From NCBI GenBank assembly GCA_001724245.1, contig MEDX01000054.1:1-27937 (forward strand): a stretch of 27,937 bases of DNA. The letters run 5' to 3'. This DNA comes from Fonticula-like sp. SCN 57-25 (lineage: Eukaryota; Nucleariida; Rotosphaerida). The notes beneath the pieces were generated by a model. It saw only the letters and a program-made list of their open reading frames with translations, was not told the DNA's origin and searched no databases. Below, in pieces: positions 17,829-25,161 of this stretch (its first letter is position 1; every line of letters starts with the position of its first letter). The translations under genes and the position numbers were made by a program.

Positions 17829-18867
17829 ATGACCGGAGACACGGCTCTCGAGGAGCTTGACATTGCCAAGGAGGCAGCAGGTGCGCCCCCGCTCTCCCCC
17901 CTTGCCCCCCGCCTCTCCTACGCGATATGCTCACTTTCTCTACGTTTTCTTTCTCTTAGAGTATATTCGTTCGCCCGATTGGGGCGATCCGCCGACGGAC
18001 ATGGACTCGCTCCCCTCAAGCCTTCACCATCAGCTTCATCGCTTGAGCGCGCAGCTTCCTCGCTTGAGCGCGCAGTTGTTGTCCTCTTCCGCGTCTCGTC
18101 CCAAGTCCCCCCCGGACGCCTCGGGCGCGCCCTTTTCCGCCGAGCACGTGGTCTCGTCGGCGCGGGATCTCTTACAGGAACTGTCGAACCGCGTACTTTC
18201 GCTCGAGTCCCAGCTTGAAGAGGCGCGGGCCGCCTCTTCCGCATCAGAGGCGACCGCGTTGCGACTTTCCAAGGAGCTTGACGAGCTTCGCACGCGCGTC
18301 GCTGCGCCCGCGCCGTCGCCGTCGCTGCAGCCGCCATCGTCCTCGCTCCATCTTCAGCACGCGCTTTTGCAGAACCCGGCGATCGCGCGGTCGTCTCAGA
18401 ACGGCCCGACCGTCTACGTCAACCGCAACTGGGTGCACGTCCCGGACGCCGACGGCGTCAGGAAGCGCCGGAGAGCGCACTCGGCGGCCGCGCACGTCTC
18501 GTCGTCCGTCTCGTCCAACGCCCCCATCGCCGCGTCGCCGCCGCAGGGAGGCCCTGCTGGTCAGGCCGCCGCCTCCCCATCGACGGCCGCGTCGTCGCAC
18601 TTTGACGCATCTGCTCGGCGCATCGAGGACGACGCGGTTGCATTCGCGCTTGCTCAGCAGCAGGCAACGTCGGCCAACTCTGCTCTTTCGTCGTCTTCGT
18701 CGTCCGAGTACGTGTTCCACTATGCGGTGCCGTCGATCGGGACGGCGCAGGGCGGCCCGCAGACCGCGCAGATAATGATGATGCAGCAGCAGAGCGCGCT
18801 GCAGAACGACGACAGGCGAAAGGCAAGGCAGTTCAAGTACCACGCCTACGAGGCAAAGCAGACGTGA
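17829..18867 (+). CDS. Hypothetical coiled-coil, Ser/Ala-rich protein (2 exons)
   Basis: Exon 1 is 17829-17880 (MTGDTALEELDIAKEAA), exon 2 is 17960-18867, giving 319 aa. The 79-nt intron starts GTGCGC and ends CTCTTAG. Splicing gives KEAAEYIRSPDWGDPPTDMD. A coiled coil is likely at about 75-135 (LLQELSNRVLSLESQLEEA, ALRLSKELDELRTRV). The second half is low-complexity Ser/Ala/Gln with a basic cluster VRKRRRAHS that could be a nuclear signal. It ends in a charged DDRRKARQFKYHAYEAKQT. No enzyme motif, signal peptide or membrane helix is seen. The family is not recognised. A scaffold or regulatory role would be a guess. Confidence 0.6.
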
Positions 18868-19491
18868 TGTAGAGCAAGGGGATTTTTGCGGAAGGAAACC
18901 CTCTTGAATTTTTTTTTTGCTTTTTGTTGTTGTTTGAGGTTTTTGGTTATGTATGTTTTGCGACAGTTTAGTATTTCCTGCGTTTTGGGCGTTTATATAT
19001 GTGTTTCCGCGTATGCGAGATGATGTGCAGCACGCACCCTTCGCCGGGCTTTGGAATGGCGTGGCGAATGGGAGGCGGTGGCAGTGGGAGGCGGTCCCGT
19101 GCCAGAGGCTTGTTCTTTATAGAAGATTTTTATCTCGTTGTTTGCGTCCAACCCAGTTTGTTGTTTATTTGCATAGGTATGGTGTTGCAGTAGAGGGGGC
19201 GGCAATGGTCGTTTCTCTGGTGGGAATCATCCGACGTGTATGATACATGGATGAAACAATATATTATGCAGTATGATACACTTCCTGGCATATCTAAACT
19301 GATAGCAACAGTCGTAACATGGTCACAATGTCATGCAAATCAACGCTCAGTTTGCATAGTCATGTATCAATTTGGATGGGTAACATTATATAATATATTA
19401 ACTTTTAGGGAATCATGTATGGTCGGGACACATATTCAAAAACGGCATGTTATTGGCTTTTAACACATTCATCACTAAAATAGAGTACATA
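18868..19491. other. Convergent intergenic region
   Basis: About 620 bp lie between the coiled-coil gene and the otubain gene, both ending here. It contains a T-rich 3' flank (18910-18925), a moderately GC-rich block (19020-19110) with no convincing frame, and an AT-rich end with one TGCAAA-type inverted repeat. No RNA gene is recognised. Confidence 0.45.
19334..19356. repeat. TGCAAAtc/AGTTTGCA inverted repeat in a convergent gap
   Basis: TGCAAATC (19334-19341), seven bases, AGTTTGCA (19349-19356). The outer ATGCAAA/TTTGCAT arms pair perfectly. It is again in a 3'-3' gap and not a promoter. Confidence 0.55.
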
Positions 19492-20244
19492 TTATTCATC
19501 ACTTTTGTATAGGACGTCATAGTGTCCCGGCTGGTAGATGAGCCTCACCTTGATGCTCGCGTCCTCGTCTCCGTACTTGTGCGTGACAATGTCGCCCTCC
19601 CCGTTGTCCATGTACGCGACGCTCACATGCACCTCAAACGCGCTCGCGAGCGCAACGATGTGCGCCTCCTCCGCTTCCCTCCCCATCGGCATCACCTCGC
19701 TATTGCAAAACTGCTCGATGCCGACCCCGCCAGGAACAAACGCCTCAAACAGATCCCGCTGCTTGAGCATCGCAGACGCCGTCGCAAAGCGAAGGAAAAT
19801 AATGATGCAGTCGGCGTCGTCGGTCGAGTCGTGAAGCGCGCGGAGCGATGCCTCATCGCCGCCTGGCGCGGCAGAGAGCTGTTCCTTGAAGGAGTCGGCG
19901 TAGTCTTCAAACACCATCGGGGGATACACTTTGGCAAGCTCCTCTGACATGGTGTCGCACAGGGCAAGCAGTCGAGGAACGCATGAGGATCCAGCGCCGC
20001 GAACAGACTCCCAAAGGCTCACGGCAAAGGCGCGATACAGGCAGTTGCCATCGGGGCGCATGAGGCGGACGCGGGTGTAGCCCGATGACACCAACGATGC
20101 CACTTTCGCAAGCGCGATCGGGCTGGACGACCAACGCGCCCCAAGCGCCTCCTTCGACGATAAGAGAGCGCTTATCGGGCTCGTCGACTCGACGATCTCC
20201 TTTCGAATCGCCTCCTCTTGCTTTTGCGTCGCCTCGAACGACAT
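19492..20244 (-). CDS. OTUB1: Otubain-type deubiquitinase (OTUB1/peptidase C65)
   Basis: This single exon encodes 250 aa. Otubains are cysteine proteases that cleave ubiquitin chains; OTUB1 prefers Lys48 links and can also restrain E2 enzymes. The catalytic triad is visible: D65 and C68 in RPDGNCLYRAF and H241 in YQPGHYDVLYK. STDDADCIIIFLRFATA, FCNSEVMPMGREAEEAHIVALASA and VAYMDNG are further family blocks, and the length is close to the 270 aa of animal OTUB1. The N-terminus is short but retains a helical segment (EEAIRKEIVES), the part that in OTUB1 contacts ubiquitin and E2. No frameshift or odd residue is seen. It is divergent from TRABD with 143 bp between the starts. A cytosolic location is expected. 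Confidence 0.93.
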   Translation of the reverse strand: MSFEATQKQEEAIRKEIVESTSPISALLSSKEALGARWSSSPIALAKVASLVSSGYTRVRLMRPDGNCLYRAFAVSLWESVRGAGSSCVPRLLALCDTMSEELAKVYPPMVFEDYADSFKEQLSAAPGGDEASLRALHDSTDDADCIIIFLRFATASAMLKQRDLFEAFVPGGVGIEQFCNSEVMPMGREAEEAHIVALASAFEVHVSVAYMDNGEGDIVTHKYGDEDASIKVRLIYQPGHYDVLYKSDE

Positions 20245-20387
20245 GGCGCCGGCGCTCTGATGACAGCAGCGTTGTTGACACTTTCAGGGCGCAAATTTGC
20301 AAATTTGTCCCAACCAATCATGTCGAAATAAATGGGGTTATCGCATTCTGATTGGCTAACGCGGAAGCCATTGTTTGCGGCAGCATC
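20245..20387. promoter_or_regulatory. 143-bp divergent promoter with two CCAAT boxes and GCAAATTT repeat
   Basis: GCAAATTTGCAAATTTG (20291-20307), CCAAT (20314-20318) and an inverted CCAAT (ATTGG, 20351-20355) lie between the otubain and TRABD start codons. The GCAAATTT repeat is related to, but not the same as, the TGCAAACT elements. Confidence 0.45.
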
Positions 20388-21449
20388 ATGAGCGGCGGAG
20401 ATGCGCAGCCGCCGTCGACCGACGCGTTAACTTTATCCAGCTCTTCAAGCACCGGGTCGTCCGATTATGTTGTTCCTCACAATGTCGCCGTACTGACGAC
20501 GCCCGACGGCGGGGTCTTGTATCTCTTGGGGACGGTACATGTATCGCGCGAGAGCGGTGAGGCCGTCAAGCAGCTCATCGCCGATGTGTCTCCCGAGGTC
20601 GTCTGCGTGGAGCTCTGCCTTGACCGGCGCCACATCCTTTCTCTTTCTGACAGCGAACCGAGCGAGCCTCGAGCGGATGTCGAAGCGTCGAGCTCTTCCT
20701 CGGAGCCTTCTGCCGCGTCGTCCTCGTCAACGCCAGCGGCGTCGACTGCTGTTGCCCAGGCCGCGCCTTCTTTTTTCAGCCATGTTGTCAGCGCGCTTCG
20801 TCGTGGCGGCGGCCCTTCGAGTGCGCTTGAGCACGCCTTTAGCGAGTATCTTCGGCGGATCGGCTCCAAGCTCGATGTCATGCCCGGCTACGAATTCCGC
20901 GTCGCGATGCGCGAGTGCCAAGCACGCCGGATCCCGCTGATCCTGTGCGACCGCCCCGTGCACATTACGCTGCAGCGCACATGGTACCGCCTGTCCTATG
21001 TCGAGCGCGTCCGCTTCATCTGGGGCCTGATGACGTCATCCGATGATGTTGACGAGGAGATGGTGCGTGCGCTGTCGCGCGGCGGCGATCTGCTGGACGA
21101 GCTGGTGGAAGAGCTGCAGCGCGAGTTCCCGTCGCTGTACCGCCCGCTCGTGGAGGAGCGCGACGAGTACCTCGCGGCGATGCTGCGCGAGCACACAAAG
21201 CGGAAGCGCGTCGTCGTGGGCGTCGTCGGGCTCGGGCACGTCAAGGGGATACAGCGCCGCTGGGAGGACACCAACATAGACGTGAGGGAGCTGCTCGCGC
21301 TCCCGCCGCCAACAAGCAAGGCTGCAAAGTGGGCCATGATTGCGGGCGCCACAGTGGGCGCCGTCGCGTCCGCAGCCGCCGTCGCATTCGTCGCCAAGTT
21401 TTCGTGGAAGATCGCCGCCAGGGTCCTGAGGGCGTACTGGAGAAGGTGA
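20388..21449 (+). CDS. TRABD: TraB-domain membrane protein (TRABD-like)
   Basis: This single exon encodes 353 aa. The frame is open upstream of ATG 20388 but only with non-ATG codons. The TraB/PrgY/GumN-type domain begins at LYLLGTVHVSRESGEAV and VSPEVVCVELCLDRR. It contains EFRVAMRECQARRIPLILCDRPVHITLQRTW, and ends ERDEYLAAMLREHTKRKRVVVGVVGLGHVKGIQRRW. The conserved GxxH (GTVH) and GLGH motifs are the likely active-site histidines of this metal-dependent hydrolase-like fold. A Ser/Ala-rich insertion (about 85-120) interrupts the domain, and a C-terminal hydrophobic helix (MIAGATVGAVASAAAVAFVA) ends in a basic tail, as in TRABD proteins anchored in the mitochondrial outer membrane. The biochemical activity of eukaryotic TRABD is not established. 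Confidence 0.88.
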   Translation: MSGGDAQPPSTDALTLSSSSSTGSSDYVVPHNVAVLTTPDGGVLYLLGTVHVSRESGEAVKQLIADVSPEVVCVELCLDRRHILSLSDSEPSEPRADVEASSSSSEPSAASSSSTPAASTAVAQAAPSFFSHVVSALRRGGGPSSALEHAFSEYLRRIGSKLDVMPGYEFRVAMRECQARRIPLILCDRPVHITLQRTWYRLSYVERVRFIWGLMTSSDDVDEEMVRALSRGGDLLDELVEELQREFPSLYRPLVEERDEYLAAMLREHTKRKRVVVGVVGLGHVKGIQRRWEDTNIDVRELLALPPPTSKAAKWAMIAGATVGAVASAAAVAFVAKFSWKIAARVLRAYWRR

Positions 21450-21775
21450 ATTTATGCAAATAGCAAACTCTCTTTTTACACATCTATACCATTAAAAGAG
21501 TGATTTAATACATCATTATATACAGCATATTCGTGTTTATTGATAATGCGCAGAGATGCTAGCGGTCAAAAAGATGTTCACGAGCAACGTTGACACAAAA
21601 GCTCCACATGGCTGACACTCTAATACTGTATGATTGCACGCTACGCTGACCGCGCTTGTATAATAAATTTCATTCATGTTTATTAATGACACCCACTTGT
21701 GTCTCTATTACAACATCAAAATCATCATCCTCATCCTCATTCTCAACGTCATTTAAGTTTTTTTTCAGAATATTT
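21450..21775. other. Convergent AT-rich intergenic region
   Basis: About 326 bp lie between the TRABD stop and the carrier stop. A direct TGCAAA-type repeat sits at the left edge. TTTATT at 21679-21684 would be AATAAA for the carrier transcript. No gene is recognised. Confidence 0.45.
21455..21469. repeat. TGCAAATAGCAAACT direct repeat after the TRABD stop
   Basis: This is a degenerate copy of the 7-bp-period repeat, starting 6 nt after the TRABD stop codon, like the copy 2 nt after the PP2C stop. Confidence 0.5.
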
Positions 21776-22887
21776 TTACGGGTCCCTCGCGATGATCGCC
21801 TCGGTGAGCCACTCGTTTGCAAATCCGAGCACAAACACTGCGCACGTCATCCTGATTGCCCTCGGCACGATGCCCGCAAAGAGCGTCTTTGCGCCGCCCT
21901 CCTCCCACATCTTTGCCATGCCGCTCACCGTGCCAGTGTACTTTGCGGGGATGCCCTTGGCCTTGTCGCCAATGTCGCCCTGCATGCGCGTCTTGAGCGT
22001 GTCGAAAGGCTGAGTCAGCAATGCCGCCATTTGACCGGCGAGCACCGACGCGAGCAGCGCGGCGAGCATCGGCCGCCCTTCAAAGGCGTCGGGGAAGGCC
22101 GACAGCAGAGTGCCCTTGAGCACCGGGCCGGCGCCGAGGTAGCCGCACGTGAAGAGCGACTCGCGGACCATCGTGGGGAAAAGGCCCTTGTAGAAAAGGC
22201 GCGGGCCGTGCGTCGAAAAGAGTGAGCGCGCAGTGGGCACAAGGCCGAGGCCGGTGCGCTGCTGCTGGATCATGAGCAGCTCGGCGGGCGTCGAAACAAG
22301 CGCAGAGGCAGCGCCGGCAATGCCAGACGCAAGAAGCTTCTCGAGAGGGGTGCAGGGGCGAGAGTGGCCGCCAGAGAATACTGATAGAACAACTATGGCG
22401 GAAAGGTCAGAACCAATCGAAAATGGCGCGCAGTAAAGATGTCGTCAAAGAAACAACAAAGAAATCGCATACAAAAACGTCTATCGACACGTAAAAGACT
22501 TGAACGTATAGTACAACAGTTCAACAAACAACACCAATGCAAACGATAAGGCGCAACGGGGCAACAACAACATGTGTTTTACGAGCATCGCGCCAAAACC
22601 GGGCGCACCTCCATTTACTGCAAACTGAACTGCAGTGATGGGCGCGATACTGGACGCGTTGATGAACACGCCGCGATACAAAAACCGCGGGTCAAGCACG
22701 AGTCCGCGCTTCTCCTGCAGGGCATTCTTCCATCCAACAAATGGCTGCGCACAACAAACAGCGGCATGAGCGTCGACAGCATGCATGGAATCGATCGTAC
22801 CTGATTCAACAACACTTCGGCAGTTCCCGCAATCGCGCCAACGCACGCATTCTCACCTGTTGTCAACTGACGCCTCTGGGTCGCCAT
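21776..22887 (-). CDS. Mitochondrial carrier family (SLC25) protein (3 exons)
   Basis: Exons are 22887-22801, 22744-22609 and 22392-21776, giving 279 aa, close to the usual 300. Three repeats are visible. Repeat 1 starts GENACVGAIAGTAEVLLNQPFVGWKN. Repeat 2 has LLASGIAGAASALVSTPAELLMIQQQR. Repeat 3 has LLASVLAGQMAALLTQPFDTLKTRMQGD. Only repeat 3 keeps a full Px[DE]xx[KR] signature (PFDTLK). Repeat 2 has PAELLM, and repeat 1 has PFVGWK without the acidic residue. The matrix salt-bridge network is therefore reduced, as in several orphan carriers. The family exchanges metabolites across the mitochondrial inner membrane; I cannot assign the substrate. Introns are 56 nt (GTACGA) and 216 nt (GTGCGC). 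Exon 2 ends in the codon split that gives FAVNGVLSVFSGG. Confidence 0.85.
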
Positions 22888-23402
22888 CTAGTCCAACGTG
22901 CTAGGAATCACGCGAGGGCAGGCTCGTGCGACGGTCGATCCTGGGATCCGGGCCGACGGTAACGTGGATCCACGTGAGCTCCGGCCACGTGGATATAGGG
23001 TTCAAATCGTTGTCCACGTGGATCTTGGCGGGATGCTGGGGCAGGCCGTCGGCATCTTGACATCTGCTACGAAATAGTCAACAAAAGCCACTACTTTGGG
23101 TATTATATTGGAATGTAAAGGTGCTGCGAGACTTCAAAATGAGAGTCATCTCGGGCATCCTCTTTCGTTGCATAGGATGATATGGGGCGATGTTGCAAGT
23201 GATTCGTGCGTACAAGCCAATGAAGAAAAACGCCACAGAAATACACGTCTTTCTCTATTATCAAAGCTGTAGTGGGCATACTTTTGCATTTAATAAGAAG
23301 AGTTCCACGGCGACGTATGGACCTACTGGTATCCTGGACCTTTCTTCATGTTGTGGCGTAAACTATCAAAATTCCATCCACGTGGCCCCATTTCTTGTCA
23401 AC
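22888..23402. promoter_or_regulatory. Divergent region with a CCACGTGG cluster
   Basis: About 515 bp lie between the carrier (-) and hydrolase (+) starts. ACGTGGATCCACGT (22962-22975) is a perfect palindrome, followed by CCACGTGG at 22985-22992 and 23014-23021, and a fourth copy at 23378-23385, 17 nt before the hydrolase ATG. The stretch 23050-23370 has no recognisable gene. Confidence 0.55.
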
Positions 23403-24964
23403 ATGGCGGCGGGCAAGTTTGAGGTCGAGCCGGGCGTGCTCCTTTCGTACCGCGTCTTGGCTGCCGACAAGCGCGCCACGCCCATTATCCTCATCCAGGG
23501 ACTGTACACTATTGCACTTTTGCGTTTAAATTTGCTTATTTGATTCCTAGCTCGGGTGTCAAGGAAGACTGGGGATCCTTTGCGACCCGTACGCTTTCCA
23601 TGTCGATCGTAATGTATGTCTCTGACTCTTTATTTCTTTGCAGATCTCGCCGAGACCCGCCCTGGTGCGCATTTAATTTAACCTCGCATCACTTTGTTGT
23701 CCTCATCGGCGCTTTCCTCCCGCTTTTTCAGTGATTATTTTTGATAACCGCGGGATCGGCGAGAGCAGCGTTCCAGGTGCGCATCCCCTGCGGGTCGATC
23801 GGCTTGTTCTGATGCGAGATGGTCAGATGGGCCGTATAGCATGACGGTGATGGCGCGCGACGCGCTATGCCTGCTGTCGCATATCGGCGTGGGGCGCGTG
23901 CACGTGGCGGGGATCTCGATGGGCGGCATGATCGCGCAGTGGGTCGTCATCGGGCTCGATGACTATAACGCCCAGTCGAAAAGGTCGCCCATTCAAGTTG
24001 AAAGACTTGTGCTCGGATGCACCACGCCAGGAGGCATTTGTGCGTCTTTTTGTTGAATGGTGGAAGTTTTGGCCTGTTATTGGGATTATTTGGCACAATT
24101 TAGCTCCTTTTTGCCACTTTTTGTGTATCTTTTGGCCATTTTTACTTGTTTTTATTATTTTTTCATTCTTTTTCGTGCCATTTTATGCCATTTCACCCAC
24201 TTTTAACTCACCGCTTTTCATTTTAGACTTCCGCGAGAGCCCTCCTCACTCTGACTTTATGGAGGCGATGATGGCCGGCAGCGACATGGACGGCCCCGCC
24301 ACGGACGCCGACAAGCGCCGCATCGTCGAGCGGATCATGACCATCAACATGACGCACGACTATGCTGGCAAGAACCCGGCGATTGTGCAGCGCCTCGTCG
24401 ACGAAAGTATCGCATACAGGCGCTCAACGGAAGGAATCAGTACGAATCTAAGAGAATGGCACATGTGTTGTTGATGTTGCCAATGTTGTTGCAAATTTTA
24501 TCCCTATTGAGAATGTTTTATTTGTGATAATACTTGTTTTCATATTTGTTTTCATATTTGTTTTGTTTCCTTTCCTGTATCGTGCGGTCTAAATTCCGCC
24601 CTTTTCCCTTTGCCATTGTCATTCACCCCTTTTCTTTTCCTTTCTTCACAGTGAATCAGATGATGGCAGTCCAGACGCACGACACTGTCAGCGTGCTGAG
24701 CGCCATTGCGTCGCTCGTGCAGGCGACGCTCGTCGTTCATGGCGACTCTGACCTTGTCGTGCCGCTCGCCAACGGCGTCGCGCTCCACCGCGGCATCGGC
24801 AACAGCGAGCTCTTTGTCATGCCCGGCGTTGGCCACGTGTACGTGATACGGGATGTGATGGCGGGGCTGACCAATTGGAGCGTAGGTTCTGGCAGATGGA
24901 CGGCGGCGAAAGCGCGGGAAAAGTTGCCGCGTTCCTCGGCGGCGACGCGTTGGCAAGGCTCTAA
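23403..24964 (+). CDS. Alpha/beta-hydrolase fold protein (8 exons)
   Basis: Exons are 23403-23503, 23551-23588, 23644-23664, 23732-23776, 23827-24039, 24227-24439, 24652-24838 and 24886-24964, giving 298 aa. Each junction keeps the phase and completes a family motif: IILIQGL (oxyanion strand), [60 protein letters not shown] with nucleophile S99, [36 protein letters not shown] with the acid at D242 or D244, and PGVGHVFWQM with H272. The C-terminus is [14 protein letters not shown]. It resembles 3-oxoadipate enol-lactonase/ABHD-type esterases; the substrate is unknown. Exon 3 is only 21 nt. The region [19 protein letters not shown] lengthens the loop after the nucleophile elbow relative to the family. 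Introns are 47-212 nt. No targeting signal is obvious. Confidence 0.85.
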
Positions 24965-25135
24965 GTTTTGTGTGACGGCATCACAGATTACGTGGCCGCA
25001 TTACAGTGCCAAAGGAGCACATACTTGTATAATACATGGCTATAAATGACGCATTTCCAATTGAACAGCATTCAGACAACCACATTACACATCATCTGTT
25101 GTAGCCCTTTACAAAGTCTACACAATATACAGCCT

Positions 25136-25141
25136 TTTATT
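25136..25141 (-). terminator. AATAAA polyadenylation signal of the LeuRS gene
   Basis: TTTATT on the + strand reads AATAAA on the - strand, 20 nt past the LeuRS stop codon. This is good placement for a poly(A) signal. Confidence 0.45.
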
Positions 25142-25161
25142 GGTACAACATTCCTACACAT

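Noticed and set aside
22617-22628. A further TGCAAACT copy
   Set aside because: It lies in carrier exon 2 coding sequence (QFAV) as a single half-site, so it is not counted in the element family. A single copy at about 3688 in ARID2 coding is dropped for the same reason.
22990-23015. tRNA-like GGTTCAAATC box
   Set aside because: Flanking bases do not form a T-arm stem and no acceptor or anticodon arm fits.
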